A stretch of 64,000 bases of DNA, from the NCBI RefSeq assembly GCF_016862935.1, contig NZ_BONX01000002.1:62001-126000 (forward strand), written 5' to 3'. The notes beneath the pieces were generated by a model. It was not told the DNA's origin. It saw only the letters and a list, made by a program, of their open reading frames with translations, and made no database searches. Position 1 is the stretch's first letter, and each line of letters starts with the position of its first letter. Made by a program: the position numbers and the translations under genes. Source of the DNA: Plantactinospora mayteni. GTDB lineage: Bacteria; Actinomycetota; Actinomycetes; Mycobacteriales; Micromonosporaceae. Positions 1 through 9,805 of the stretch are shown here, piece after piece.

Positions 1-1236
1 GGTGCCGCCGGCCTCGATCCGGTAGTCGGTGCCGGTGGCGACCGCCAGCACGGCCGGTCCGGCCGGTCGGCCGCAGCGGCGCTCGCAGCCCACCACGTGC
101 ACCGGAAGCGCCGTACCGCCCGCCGGACCGGCGTCGGCCAGCGCCTCGGTGACGTCCCGCCGCACGTCGGCGAGGGCGCTGGCGCAGCCGGGTCGGCCGG
201 TGCAGGCGGTCACGCCGAGCCAGCGCGACGCCGGGTCCACCAGCAGCCCGGCCGTGGCCAGCCGGCCGACGATATCGGGTCCGCCGGCGTCGAGCACCAG
301 GCTGCGCCACGGGGTGACGATGATCTCGTCCGTGCCGGCGAGGTCGGCCAGCAGGTCAGCCTGGTCGGCGGTCAACCGGCCGAGCCGGGCTCCGGCCACC
401 ACGACACCGCCCGGGTGGGCACCCACCACCGGTGCCGGATCCGGCCTGGTCGGTGACGCGACACCGAAGGTCGTGGTCGACGAGGCGATGGTGGGCATCC
501 CGGTCGCGGACCCGACCTGGGATGTCGCGGGCGACGCGGCGGCGGGCGTCCGGGTCGGAGGGTCGAGCGCTGCGGTGACCTGGAACGGGCCGTCCGGCAG
601 GTCCGCCAGCCGCCACAGGTCCCGGCGCTCGCCCCGGACCCGCAGGAAGGCGCGGGCCGCCGCGATCAGCAACTCGACGGCATCGTCCGGGGCGGCCCGC
701 AGCCCGGTGTCGGTGCCGGCCAGCCACAGGGTCTGCGAGCCGCCGGTCCAGCACAGGTCCGCGCCGAGGGCGGCGACGTCGTGCCGGCCGTCGTCGAGGG
801 CGAACAGGAACCGGCCACTGAGCGACGCCAGGTCGGCGGCGCCGCGCAGCGCCGCGTCGAGGTCCCGCACCATTGGGCGTACGTCGAGCCGCCCGGCCCG
901 GTCCCGTCCGCTCAGCGGGGAGGCCAGCAGGTTGCGTACCCGCTCGTGGGTGGCGGTGGGCAGCAGGCCGATCTCGGCGATCCGGTCGGCGACCCGGCGT
1001 ACCGAGGTGTCGTCGGCGAGGCGGCGGAGTTGGAGGTTGGCCCGGGAGGTCAGCTCCAGCGCGCCGTCGGACTCGACCCGGGCGAGGTCGGCGAGGACCC
1101 GCAGTTGGCCGGGGCGCAGTTGACCGCCGGGCAGCCGTACCCGGACCAGCAGCCCGTCGGCGGCCCGATGGGCCCGCAGCGCGCCGGGACAGCGGTCCTC
1201 CGGCGGTCGGGGGGACGGGGTGGCGAGGGCGGACAC
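1..1236 (-). CDS. cobG: precorrin-3B synthase CobG, C-terminus cut by window edge
   Basis: Precorrin-3B synthase acts in aerobic cobalamin synthesis, a siroheme/4Fe-4S nitrite-sulfite reductase-like enzyme that prepares ring contraction. The minus frame is open for 412 codons from GTG 1236 to base 1. The N-terminal ferredoxin-like half contains GALELTSRANLQLR. The later half carries the cysteine pairs expected for the iron-sulfur cluster, TACTGRPGC and GCERRCGRP. A Pro/Thr/Ala-rich linker lies near the middle. The ATG at 1244 is in another frame, so GTG 1236 is preferred. It is divergent from cobN, with a B12 riboswitch in the shared gap on the opposite strand. No stop codon is in view. Confidence 0.88.
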   Translation of the reverse strand, partial: MSALATPSPRPPEDRCPGALRAHRAADGLLVRVRLPGGQLRPGQLRVLADLARVESDGALELTSRANLQLRRLADDTSVRRVADRIAEIGLLPTATHERVRNLLASPLSGRDRAGRLDVRPMVRDLDAALRGAADLASLSGRFLFALDDGRHDVAALGADLCWTGGSQTLWLAGTDTGLRAAPDDAVELLIAAARAFLRVRGERRDLWRLADLPDGPFQVTAALDPPTRTPAAASPATSQVGSATGMPTIASSTTTFGVASPTRPDPAPVVGAHPGGVVVAGARLGRLTADQADLLADLAGTDEIIVTPWRSLVLDAGGPDIVGRLATAGLLVDPASRWLGVTACTGRPGCASALADVRRDVTEALADAGPAGGTALPVHVVGCERRCGRPAGPAVLAVATGTDYRIEAGGT

Positions 1237-1242
1237 GGGCTC

Positions 1243-1381
1243 ATCGTAGAGTCGGAGTCCTCGGCGCCGGCCGGCGGCGAGAAGAGCATCACGCGGTGGA
1301 CCCGGAGGAACCCGGTGCGAGTCCGGGGCGGTCCCGCCACTGTCACCGACCCAGGTACGGGTCGGGAGCCAGACACTCCGG
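1243..1381 (+). promoter_or_regulatory. cobalamin riboswitch upstream of cobN
   Basis: The segment has the conserved cobalamin riboswitch core: GGAGGAACCCGGTGCGAGTC, then CGGTCCCGCCACTGTCACC, then the B12 box AGCCAGACACTCC at 1367-1379. It ends about 55 nt before the cobN ATG, which has a GGGGAGGAG ribosome site that an expression platform could mask. The expected role is repression of cobN when adenosylcobalamin is plentiful. The 5' boundary is approximate. Confidence 0.9.
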
Positions 1382-1435
1382 ACCACCGTCGACACGGACC
1401 ACGACCACGGGCGCGGACCCGGGGAGGAGCCACCC

Positions 1436-4400
1436 ATGCCTGCGGCGGACGCTGCTGCCACCATCCTGCTTCTGTCCACTTCGGACACCGACCTGCTCTC
1501 GGCCCGGGCCAGCGGTGCGGCGTACCGGCTGGCGAACCCGGCCCGCCTCGACCCGGCCGAGCTGACCGACCTGGTCGACGGCGTCGACCTGGTGGTGGTA
1601 CGCATCCTCGGCGGCGCCCGGATCTGGGCCGACGGGCTGGCCACGCTGCGCGCCGGTACCCGACCGGTGGTGGCGCTCGGCGGCGAGCAGACCCCGGACG
1701 CGGAGCTGATGGCCCGGTCCACGGTGCCGGCCGGTACCGCCGCGCAGGCACACGCCTACCTGGCCCAGGGCGGGCCGGAGAACCTGCGCGAACTGCACGC
1801 CTTCCTCTCCGACACGGTGCTGCTGACCGGGCACGGCTTCGCCCCGCCGGCCGTGCAGCCGACCTGGGGCGTCCGGCCCCGCCCAGCCGGCTCGGCGGCC
1901 GGGCCGGTGGTCGGCATCCTCTACTACCGGGCGCACCAACTCAGCGGGAACACCGGGTTCGTCGACGCGCTCGCCGAGGCCGTCGAGGAGGCAGGCGGCC
2001 GGGCGCTGCCGGTCTTCTGCGCCAGCCTGCGTACCCCGGAACCGGAGCTGCTGGCGACGCTCGGTGCGGCCGACGCGCTGCTGGTCACGGTGCTGGCGGC
2101 CGGCGGCACCCGGCCGGCGGAGGCCGCCGCCGGTGGCACCGAGGAGTCCTGGGACGTCGGGGCGCTCGCCGCGCTGGACGTGCCGATCCTCCAGGCGCTC
2201 TGCCTCACCTCCACCCGACAGTCCTGGTCGGACAGTGCCGACGGGCTCTCCCCGCTGGACGCGGCGACCCAGGTCGCGGTGCCGGAGTTCGACGGGCGGC
2301 TGATCACGGTGCCGTTCTCGTTCAAGGAGACCGACGCCGACGGGCTGCCCCGGTACGTGGCGGACCCGGAACGCGCCGCCCGGGTGGCCGGCACGGCGGT
2401 CCGGCTGGCCCGGCTCCGGCACACCCCGGCCGAGCGGCGCCGGATCGCCCTGGTGCTGTCGGCCTATCCGACGAAGCATGCCCGGGTCGGCAACGCGGTC
2501 GGGCTGGACACCCCGGCCAGCGCGGTACGCCTGCTCCGGGCAATGCGCGACCTCGGCTACGACGTCGGCCCGGTCGACGGCCCCGACGCGCTGCCCGGCC
2601 TCGTCCCCGCCCCGCCCGACGAGGCCGCACCCGGCGAGACCAGAGGCGGCGAGACCGAACCCAGCGAGGCCGGGCCCAGCGACACTGGAGGCGGCGGGGC
2701 CGGACCCGGTGGCGGGCTGCCCGACGGTGACCGGCTGATCCACGCGCTGATCGCGGCCGGTGGCCAGGACCAGGAGTTCCTGACCGAGGAACAGCTCGCG
2801 GCGAACCCGGTACGGATCCCGCTGGCCCGCTACCGGCGCTGGTTCGACGCGCTGCCGGCAGAACTGCGCGAGGCGATGGTCGCACACTGGGGGCCGCCGC
2901 CCGGGCAGCTCTACGTCGACACCTCGCGGGACCCGGACGGCGAGATCGTGCTCGCCTGCCTGCGCGCCGGCAACGTGCTGCTGATGATCCAGCCGCCGCG
3001 CGGCTTCGGCGAGAACCCGGTCGCCATCTACCACGACCCCGACCTGCCGCCGACGCACCACTACCTGGCCGCGTACCGGTGGCTGGACGAGGAGTTCGGG
3101 GCGGACGCGGTGGTGCACCTGGGCAAGCACGGCTCGTTGGAGTGGCTGCCCGGCAAGACCGTCGGGCTCTCCGCCTCCTGCGGCCCGGACGCGGTGCTCG
3201 GCTCGCTGCCGCTGGTCTATCCGTTCCTGGTCAACGATCCCGGCGAGGGAGCGCAGGCGAAGCGGCGGGCGCACGCGGTGATCGTCGACCACCTGGTGCC
3301 GCCGATGGCCCGGGCGGAGAGCTACGGCGACATCGCGCGGCTGGAGCAGCTCCTCGACGAGTACGCCAACATCGCCGCGATGGACCCGGCCAAGCTGCCG
3401 GCGATCCGGGGCCAGATCTGGACGCTGATCCAGGCCGCCCGGCTCGACCACGACCTGGGTCTGGAGCAGCGCCCGCACGACGCCGAGTTCGACGAGTTCC
3501 TGCTGCACGTCGACGGCTGGCTCTGCGAGGTGAAGGACGCGCAGATCCGGGACGGCCTGCACGTGCTCGGCGCGCCGCCGACCGGCGAGGCCCGGGTGAA
3601 CCTGGTGCTGGCGATCCTGCGCGCCCGGCAGGTCTGGGGCGGCCAGCGGGGCGCGGTCGACGGGCTGCGCGCCGCGCTCGGACTGACCGAGGGCGGCGAC
3701 GAGCAGGGCACCGCCGAGGTGGACCGGGTCGAGGCGGTGGCCCGGACCCTGGTCGAGGCGCTGGAGGCGCGGGACTGGGCCGTCGACGCTCTCCCGGCCG
3801 TGCTGGGTGACGTGCTCGGTGCCGACGATCCGCGCGGCGCGGCGGTACGCCCGGTGCTGGAGTTCGCCGCCACCGAGGTGGTACCCCGGCTGGCCCGGAC
3901 CACCGACGAGCTGACCCACCTGCTGCACGCGCTCGACGGCGGGTACGTGCCGGCCGGGCCGAGCGGGTCGCCGCTGCGTGGACTGGTCAACGTGCTGCCG
4001 ACAGGCCGGAACTTCTACACCGTGGACCCGAAGGCGATCCCGAGCCGGCTCGCGTACGCCACCGGGCAGGCAATGGCGAACTCGTTGCTGGAGCGGTACC
4101 GGCGGGACACCGGGGAGTGGCCGCGCTCGGTCGGGCTCTCCGCCTGGGGCACCTCGGCGATGCGTACCGCCGGGGACGACGTGGCCGAGGTGCTGGCGCT
4201 GATCGGCGTGGCACCGACCTGGGACGAGGCGTCCCGCCGGGTGAACGGGTTCGAGATCGTCCCGCTGGCCGAACTGGGCCGGCCGCGCATCGACGTGACG
4301 GTGCGGATCAGCGGCTTCTTCCGGGACGCGTTCCCGCACGTGCTGCTACTGCTCGACGACGCGATCCGGGCGGTGGCCGCGCTGGACGAGCCGGACGAGC

Positions 4401-5191
4401 AGAACTACCTGCGGGCACACGTCCGGGCCGACACCGCGAGGCACGGCGACGAGCGGCGGGCCACCAGTCGGATCTTCGGCTCCAAGCCGGGCGCCTACGG
4501 GGCCGGGCTGCTGCCGCTGATCGACAGTGGAAACTGGCGGGACGACGCCGACCTGGCCGAGGTCTACACGGTCTGGGGCGGCTTCGCCTACGGGCGCGGG
4601 CTGGACGGGCGACCGGCCCGGGAGGAGATGGCGGACGCGTACCGGCGGATCGCGGTGGCGGCGAAGAACACCGACACCCGGGAACACGACATCGCCGACT
4701 CCGACGACTACTTCCAGTACCACGGCGGGATGATCGCCACGGTGCGGGCGCTGACCGGGCAGGCGCCGCGGGCGTACATCGGGGACAGCACCATCCCGGA
4801 CGCGGTGCGGACCCGGTCGCTGACCGAGGAGACCGCCCGGGTGTTCCGGGCCCGGGTGGTGAATCCGCGCTGGCTGGCGGCGATGCGCCGGCACGGCTAC
4901 AAGGGCGCGTTCGAGCTGGCCGCCACCGTCGACTACCTCTTCGGGTACGACGCCACCGCCGGCGTCGTCGCCGACTGGATGTACGAGGACCTGGCCCAGA
5001 CGTACGCCCTCGACGCCGAAAACCAGGAGTTCCTGCGCCGGTCCAACCCGTGGGCGCTGCGGAACATCATCGAACGGCTCTCCGAGGCGGCCGACCGGGG
5101 CCTGTGGGCGAAGCCCGATCCGGCGACGATGGCGGCGCTGCGGGAGACGTACCTCCAGCTCGAAGGGGACCTCGAAGACGGCGGCCCGTGA
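1436..5191 (+). CDS. cobN: cobaltochelatase subunit CobN
   Basis: Large (H-type) subunit of the ATP-dependent cobaltochelatase, which inserts cobalt into hydrogenobyrinic acid a,c-diamide. The protein is 1251 aa, a normal length for CobN. Family motifs include HLGKHGSLEWLPGKTVGLSA in the central chelatase domain and ENQEFLRRSNPWALRNIIER near the C-terminus. A low-complexity Gly/Glu/Pro insert (about residues 390-430) breaks the N-terminal part. ATG 1436 follows GGGGAGGAG at a good distance. A cobalamin riboswitch precedes it, and it converges on cobB with a 9-bp gap. The ATPase partner is probably the fused ChlI/ChlD protein at 7206-9419, because no cobS/cobT is seen here. Confidence 0.96.
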   Translation: MPAADAAATILLLSTSDTDLLSARASGAAYRLANPARLDPAELTDLVDGVDLVVVRILGGARIWADGLATLRAGTRPVVALGGEQTPDAELMARSTVPAGTAAQAHAYLAQGGPENLRELHAFLSDTVLLTGHGFAPPAVQPTWGVRPRPAGSAAGPVVGILYYRAHQLSGNTGFVDALAEAVEEAGGRALPVFCASLRTPEPELLATLGAADALLVTVLAAGGTRPAEAAAGGTEESWDVGALAALDVPILQALCLTSTRQSWSDSADGLSPLDAATQVAVPEFDGRLITVPFSFKETDADGLPRYVADPERAARVAGTAVRLARLRHTPAERRRIALVLSAYPTKHARVGNAVGLDTPASAVRLLRAMRDLGYDVGPVDGPDALPGLVPAPPDEAAPGETRGGETEPSEAGPSDTGGGGAGPGGGLPDGDRLIHALIAAGGQDQEFLTEEQLAANPVRIPLARYRRWFDALPAELREAMVAHWGPPPGQLYVDTSRDPDGEIVLACLRAGNVLLMIQPPRGFGENPVAIYHDPDLPPTHHYLAAYRWLDEEFGADAVVHLGKHGSLEWLPGKTVGLSASCGPDAVLGSLPLVYPFLVNDPGEGAQAKRRAHAVIVDHLVPPMARAESYGDIARLEQLLDEYANIAAMDPAKLPAIRGQIWTLIQAARLDHDLGLEQRPHDAEFDEFLLHVDGWLCEVKDAQIRDGLHVLGAPPTGEARVNLVLAILRARQVWGGQRGAVDGLRAALGLTEGGDEQGTAEVDRVEAVARTLVEALEARDWAVDALPAVLGDVLGADDPRGAAVRPVLEFAATEVVPRLARTTDELTHLLHALDGGYVPAGPSGSPLRGLVNVLPTGRNFYTVDPKAIPSRLAYATGQAMANSLLERYRRDTGEWPRSVGLSAWGTSAMRTAGDDVAEVLALIGVAPTWDEASRRVNGFEIVPLAELGRPRIDVTVRISGFFRDAFPHVLLLLDDAIRAVAALDEPDEQNYLRAHVRADTARHGDERRATSRIFGSKPGAYGAGLLPLIDSGNWRDDADLAEVYTVWGGFAYGRGLDGRPAREEMADAYRRIAVAAKNTDTREHDIADSDDYFQYHGGMIATVRALTGQAPRAYIGDSTIPDAVRTRSLTEETARVFRARVVNPRWLAAMRRHGYKGAFELAATVDYLFGYDATAGVVADWMYEDLAQTYALDAENQEFLRRSNPWALRNIIERLSEAADRGLWAKPDPATMAALRETYLQLEGDLEDGGP

Positions 5192-5200
5192 CCCTTTCGC

Positions 5201-6595
5201 TCACCTGACTCCGGCACGGTGGGCTGCCGCCGCGACGAAGCGGGTGGCGAGGGCCGGATGGCCGGCCCAGTGCACGTGCAGGTAGGAGGCGTGCACGTTG
5301 CCGTCGACCACGCCCTCCTCGACCGCCGCGCCGAGGCCGTGTGCCCGGGACGGTCGGGGCCGGAACCGCCACGCCGGAACCCGGCCGGGGCCGTACTCGA
5401 CCTGGGTGCGGTGGAACTCGTGTCCGGTCACCACCGTTCCCGGCTCGGCCAGCGCGCCGGCACCGACCGCGACGCCGTCCCGGTAGCCGAGGGTGAGCCG
5501 TCCGGTCATCCGGGCGGACGCGTCGACCACTCCGGTCATCGGCTGGCCGTCGAGGTCACGACAGAGATAGAGCAGGCCGGCGCACTCGGCGAGCACCGGC
5601 ATCCCAGCCCGGGCCGCTCGGGCCACCGCGTCGCGCAGCCGCGCGTTGGCGGCGAGTTCCGCCGCGTAGACCTCGGGGAAGCCGCCGCCGAGGTAGAGGC
5701 CCGCACAGTCGGGCGGCAGGTCCTCGTCGTGCAGCGGATCGACGGGTACGACCCGGGCGCCGGCAGCCGCGAGGAGTTCGTCGGCCTCGGCGTACCGGAA
5801 GGTGAACGCCGATCCACCGGCGACCGCGACCGTGGTCGGGGCCAGCCGGGGCACCTCGTCCTCGGGTCGCCACCGCCCGACGGGCAGTGCCGGGGCCCGG
5901 CGGGCGACGGCGAGCACCGCCGCCAGGTCCACCGCCCGGGCCAGGTGCTCGCCGAGCGCGTCGACGGTACGCCGCGCCTCGCCCCCGCGTTCGGCGGCGG
6001 GCACGAGCCCGAGGTGCCGGCTCGGGGTGTCCAGCGAGCCGTCCCGGCGCAACGCCCCGAGCACCGGTACGCCGGTCCGGGCGACCGCCTCCCGCACCTC
6101 CGCCTCGTGGGTCTCCGAACCGACCCTGTTCAGGATCACCCCGGCGATGGTCAGCTCGGGATCGTAGGAGGCGAAGCCGTGCACCAGCGCGCCGATGCTG
6201 CGGGAGGCACCGGAGACGTCGACCACCAGCAGCACCGGGCTGCGGGTCAGCCGGGCCACGTGTGCGGTGGAGGCGAAGCCGTCCCGGCCGATCGCACCGT
6301 CGTGCAGCCCCATCACGCCCTCGATCACCGCGACGTCGGCCGGCACCGGCACCTCCGCGCCGTGCCGCAGCAGCGGGACGATCCGCTCCTCGCCCTGTAG
6401 GTGCGGGTCGAGGTTGCGGCCCGGCCGTCCGGTCGCCACCGCGTGGTAGCCGGGGTCGATGTAGTCCGGGCCGACCTTGTGGCCGCTGACCGCCAGGCCC
6501 CGGGCGCGCAGCGCCGCCATCAGCCCGGTCGCCACCGTGGTCTTGCCCTGCCCGGAGCCGGGCGCGGCTATCACCACCCGGGGCAGCGGGGTCAC
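5201..6595 (-). CDS. cobB: hydrogenobyrinic/cobyrinic acid a,c-diamide synthase CobB
   Basis: Glutamine-dependent amidation of the a and c carboxylates of (hydrogeno)byrinic acid. About 464 aa. The N-terminal P-loop AAPGSGQGKTTVATG is followed by HKVGPDYIDPGYH. The C-terminal class I glutaminase domain has the nucleophile region LAECAGLLYLC and a late histidine motif SYLHVHWAGHP. The frame is open further upstream, but that stretch lies inside cobO and has no family similarity. GTG 6595 overlaps the cobO stop (GTGA), the usual translational coupling; GTG 6598 is an equal alternative. It is the last gene of the chlID-cobO-cobB operon. Confidence 0.93.
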   Translation of the reverse strand: MTPLPRVVIAAPGSGQGKTTVATGLMAALRARGLAVSGHKVGPDYIDPGYHAVATGRPGRNLDPHLQGEERIVPLLRHGAEVPVPADVAVIEGVMGLHDGAIGRDGFASTAHVARLTRSPVLLVVDVSGASRSIGALVHGFASYDPELTIAGVILNRVGSETHEAEVREAVARTGVPVLGALRRDGSLDTPSRHLGLVPAAERGGEARRTVDALGEHLARAVDLAAVLAVARRAPALPVGRWRPEDEVPRLAPTTVAVAGGSAFTFRYAEADELLAAAGARVVPVDPLHDEDLPPDCAGLYLGGGFPEVYAAELAANARLRDAVARAARAGMPVLAECAGLLYLCRDLDGQPMTGVVDASARMTGRLTLGYRDGVAVGAGALAEPGTVVTGHEFHRTQVEYGPGRVPAWRFRPRPSRAHGLGAAVEEGVVDGNVHASYLHVHWAGHPALATRFVAAAAHRAGVR

Positions 6596-7206
6596 CACTC
6601 GATCCCCCGCTGTCCCTTCTGGCCGGTGTCCATCGGGTGCTTCACCTTGGTCATCTCGACCACCAGGTCGGCGGCCTCGACCAGTCGCGGGTCGGCGTCC
6701 CGGCCGGTGACCACCACGTGCTGGCCGCCGGGCCGGTTCCGCAGGGTGTCCACCACCTCGTCGACGTCGACCCAGCCCCACTTCATCGGGTACGTGAACT
6801 CGTCGAGCACGTAGAGCTGATGCCGTGCCTCGGCGAGCCGGCGCTGTATCTCCCGCCAGCCTTCCAGCGCGTCAGCAGCATGATCGGCCTCGGTGCCGGG
6901 CTTGCGGCTCCAGCTCCAGCCCGAGCCCATCTTGTGCCACTCGACCGGGCCACCCGCGCCGGTCTGCTCGTGCACGCCGTTCAGCGCGAGCAGACCGGAC
7001 TCCTCGCCGACCCGCCAGCGGGCCGACTTGACGAACTGGAATACCGCGATCGACCAGCCCTGGTGCCAGCCCCGCATGGCCAGCCCGAACGCCGCCGTCG
7101 ACTTGCCCTTCATCGGACCGGTGTGCACCATCAGCAGCGGCCGGTTGCGGCGCTGCCGGGTGGTCAGCCCGTCGGCGGGTACCGCCTCCGGCTGTCCCTG
7201 CGGCAT
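6592..7206 (-). CDS. cobO: cob(I)yrinic acid a,c-diamide adenosyltransferase CobO
   Basis: ATP:corrinoid adenosyltransferase of the CobA/CobO/BtuR type, which puts the 5'-deoxyadenosyl ligand on Co(I) corrinoids. It is 204 aa, as expected. The Walker-like loop is VHTGPMKGKSTAAFGLAMR; many relatives read GDGKGKTTAA here, so this loop is slightly divergent. Other family motifs are VFQFVKSARW, YVLDEFTYPM and VVVTGRDADP. ATG 7206 overlaps the chlID stop (TGATG) and its own stop overlaps the cobB start, so three genes are translationally coupled under the riboswitch at 9502-9640. Confidence 0.94.
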   Translation of the reverse strand: MPQGQPEAVPADGLTTRQRRNRPLLMVHTGPMKGKSTAAFGLAMRGWHQGWSIAVFQFVKSARWRVGEESGLLALNGVHEQTGAGGPVEWHKMGSGWSWSRKPGTEADHAADALEGWREIQRRLAEARHQLYVLDEFTYPMKWGWVDVDEVVDTLRNRPGGQHVVVTGRDADPRLVEAADLVVEMTKVKHPMDTGQKGQRGIEW

Positions 7207-9419
7207 CAGGCGGCCCTCCGCCGCCGGCTCCCGATGCTGCCGGGTTCGACCGGAGCGGAGCCGCTGCGGTCGTCCGGCGTCGGGCCGCTTCGGGTACGCA
7301 CAGCGGTGCGGAGACGTACCGCTCCGGTCAGGGTGCCGGCGGCGACGTGTGCCAGGGGCAGGTGTTCGGCACCGAGTGCTCCGGCCAGTTCGGCGGCCAG
7401 GCCGAGCCGGATCCGTCCCGCCTCGCAGTCGACCACCACCGAGCGGACGCTACTGCTGGCGAGCAGCCGGGCGGCGTATCGGGATCGGGGCAGCGCGTCC
7501 GGGCCGGCGGTGGCCCGGCCGTCGGTCAACACCACCAGCAGCGGGCGACGGCGCGGATCCCGGATCCGTTCCACCCGCAGCACGGCACCGGCCCGCAGCA
7601 GTCCCTCGGCCAGCGGGGTACGCCCCCCGGTCGGCAGCTCGGCGAGCCGGGTGGCGGCGACGTCCACACTGGACGTCGGCGGAAGCGCGAGTTCGGCGGC
7701 GTTACCCCGGAAGGTGACCAGGCCGACCTTGTCCCGCCGCTGGTAGGCGTCGAGCAGCAGCGACAGTACGGCGGTCTTCACCTCCCGCATCCGCTGCCGT
7801 GCCGCCATCGAGCCGGAGGCGTCGACGCAGAACAGGATCAGGTTGCCCTCCCGACCCTGCCGGATCGGCACCCGGACGTCCTGCGGTCGCAGCTCAAGCC
7901 CTGCGCCGCGCCGGCCGCGCGCCCGCTGGTGCGGCGCGGCTGCCCAGAGCGTGGCGACCAGGTGCGGCCGGTTGCCCGCACCCGCCCCGGGTGGCGTGGT
8001 CCGGATCGTCTGCCCGACGGCGGTGACCGCCGGTGACCGCCGCCCGGCGACGCCCGCCCCGACCCCCGGTACGACCAGCAGCCGAGCCCGGTACGGCCGC
8101 TCGGCGGCAAGCGTCCCGCTGCCGCCGATCGCCCCGCTCCCCGACCCGGCCGGCGCTGCCGAGCCGTGCGGTACGACCGGCACCCGGACCCGGTCCGACT
8201 GCTCCGGTCCGGCGCTGTCTCCAGCGCCGTTCGCCGTGCCGTCCGGCGAGGCGTCGACTTCCCCGGGAGAACCGGTGGCCGGCGGGGTTCCGGGTGCCGG
8301 GCCGGTGTCGTCGGGTGGCGGTGCACCGCCCGGCCCACCCGGGTCGGGCTGGTCCGGATCGGGGCCCTGCGGCGGGCCGCTACCCGAGGGCGGCTCGGTG
8401 CCCCGGTCGAGGCCGGCGTCGGCGAGCGCCTGGTCGAGCCGCTCCTGCTCGATGCCGGGCGGGTCGAACGGGTCACGCCGACGCCGGTGCGGCAACGCCA
8501 GCCGGGCGGCGGCCCGAACGTCCACCCCGTGGACCGTGGTACGCCCGCACCAGGCCGCGTGCGCCATCGCGGTCCGCGCGGTCACCAGGTCGGCCCGCAT
8601 CCCGTCGACCTCGAACGAGGCGCAGACCACGGCGATCCGGTGGAGGGTGTCGTCGTCGAGTCGTACCTCGGGGAGCAGTCGACGGGCCTGCGCGATCCGG
8701 GCGGCGCGCTCGGCGTCCGCCGTCTCGTACCGGGCGGCGAACCCGTCCGGGTCGGCCTCGTAGCCGAGTCGGCGCCGGGTCACCTCGGCGCGTACCGCCG
8801 GGTCGCGGCTGGCCGCCACCTCGACCGTCAGGCCGAACCGGTCCAGCAGTTGCGGGCGGAGTTCACCCTCCTCCGGGTTCATCGTGCCGACCAGTACGAA
8901 CCGGGCGGCGTGCGCGACCGAGACGCCCTCCCGTTCCACCGTGGCCCGGCCCATCGCCGCCGCGTCGAGCAGTACGTCGACCAGGTGGTCGTGCAGCAGG
9001 TTGACCTCGTCGACGTAGAGCAGTCCACGGTGTGCCGAGGCGAGCAGCCCCGGCTCGTACGCGGTGACACCGTCGCGCAGCGCCCGTTCCAGGTGCAGGG
9101 CACCGAGTACCCGATCCTCGGTCGCACCGACCGGCAGCTCGACGAGCCGGGCCGGCCGGGTGGTGGACGGCGTCGCCGGGTCGTGTGGCCCGTCCGGGCA
9201 GTCCGGGTCGGGTGCGGTCGGGTCGCAGGAGAACCGGCAGCCGGTGACGACGGTGACCGGTGGCAGCAGTCCGGTCAATGCCCGGACGATGGTGGACTTG
9301 GCGGTGCCCTTCTCGCCCCGGATCAGCACTCCGCCGATGGCCGGCGAGACGGCGCTGAGGGTGAGGGCGAGCGCCATGTCGTCCATCCCGACGACGGCGG
9401 AGAACGGGTACGACCGCAC
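7206..9419 (-). CDS. fused magnesium-chelatase-type ATPase/VWA protein (ChlI-ChlD), likely cobaltochelatase partner
   Basis: AAA+ ATPase fused to a VWA domain, 737 aa. The N-terminal ChlI-like part has Walker A GEKGTAKST, Walker B LLYVDEVNLL and the sensor stretch VLVGTMNPEEGELRPQLLDR. A Pro/Gly-rich linker (about residues 350-440) leads to a VWA domain with MIDAS residues DASGSMA, TFRGN and LTDGRA. In actinobacteria such fusions are thought to energise CobN in place of CobS/CobT; that role is inferred from context. GTG 9419 is chosen because AGGAGG sits about 8 nt upstream; the frame stays open to GTG 9449. It heads the operon with cobO and cobB behind a cobalamin riboswitch. Confidence 0.9.
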   Translation of the reverse strand: MRSYPFSAVVGMDDMALALTLSAVSPAIGGVLIRGEKGTAKSTIVRALTGLLPPVTVVTGCRFSCDPTAPDPDCPDGPHDPATPSTTRPARLVELPVGATEDRVLGALHLERALRDGVTAYEPGLLASAHRGLLYVDEVNLLHDHLVDVLLDAAAMGRATVEREGVSVAHAARFVLVGTMNPEEGELRPQLLDRFGLTVEVAASRDPAVRAEVTRRRLGYEADPDGFAARYETADAERAARIAQARRLLPEVRLDDDTLHRIAVVCASFEVDGMRADLVTARTAMAHAAWCGRTTVHGVDVRAAARLALPHRRRRDPFDPPGIEQERLDQALADAGLDRGTEPPSGSGPPQGPDPDQPDPGGPGGAPPPDDTGPAPGTPPATGSPGEVDASPDGTANGAGDSAGPEQSDRVRVPVVPHGSAAPAGSGSGAIGGSGTLAAERPYRARLLVVPGVGAGVAGRRSPAVTAVGQTIRTTPPGAGAGNRPHLVATLWAAAPHQRARGRRGAGLELRPQDVRVPIRQGREGNLILFCVDASGSMAARQRMREVKTAVLSLLLDAYQRRDKVGLVTFRGNAAELALPPTSSVDVAATRLAELPTGGRTPLAEGLLRAGAVLRVERIRDPRRRPLLVVLTDGRATAGPDALPRSRYAARLLASSSVRSVVVDCEAGRIRLGLAAELAGALGAEHLPLAHVAAGTLTGAVRLRTAVRTRSGPTPDDRSGSAPVEPGSIGSRRRRAA

Positions 9420-9501
9420 GGGCCAACCTCCTACCTCGCGGGTGTCCACGCCCGCGACCGGTCCGGTACCGGGCCGCCCGGAGGGCCGACCCGGGACGGG
9501 G

Positions 9502-9640
9502 GCGGAGTGTCTGGCTCCCGGCGCTTCGTACGCCAGTCACAGTGGCGGGACCGCCCCGGAGTCGCCGGTCCTGTCGGACCGACCCACCGGTGTTCCTCGC
9601 CGCACCGTCGCCGCCGATGATGACACAGCCGGACCGAAGC
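9502..9640 (-). promoter_or_regulatory. cobalamin riboswitch upstream of chlID-cobO-cobB
   Basis: Read on the minus strand, the segment contains GAGGAACACCGGTGGGTC, GGGGCGGTCCCGCCACTGTG and the B12 box AGCCAGACACTCC (plus-strand 9504-9516), matching the riboswitch before cobN. It ends about 80 nt before the preferred chlID start. The 5' limit is approximate. Confidence 0.9.
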
Positions 9641-9805
9641 GGCACCGGCGGCGGCAGCGGGGCGGCCAGCTCTGCGACGACCCAGCCCGGCCAACCGGGC
9701 ACCGGCGGCAGCGGGGCAGCCGGCGGCAGGGTGCGGACGGCGGCGCGGTGGGCGGCCGGCGATGACGCGGCTCACCCGGCGGGGCATCGGCGGTGGCGGG
9801 TCGGC

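Noticed and set aside
1343-4339. 998-codon open frame on the minus strand opposite cobN
   Set aside because: It is the antisense shadow of cobN in GC-rich DNA; it has low-complexity Gly/Arg/Val composition and no similarity, and cobN is beyond doubt.
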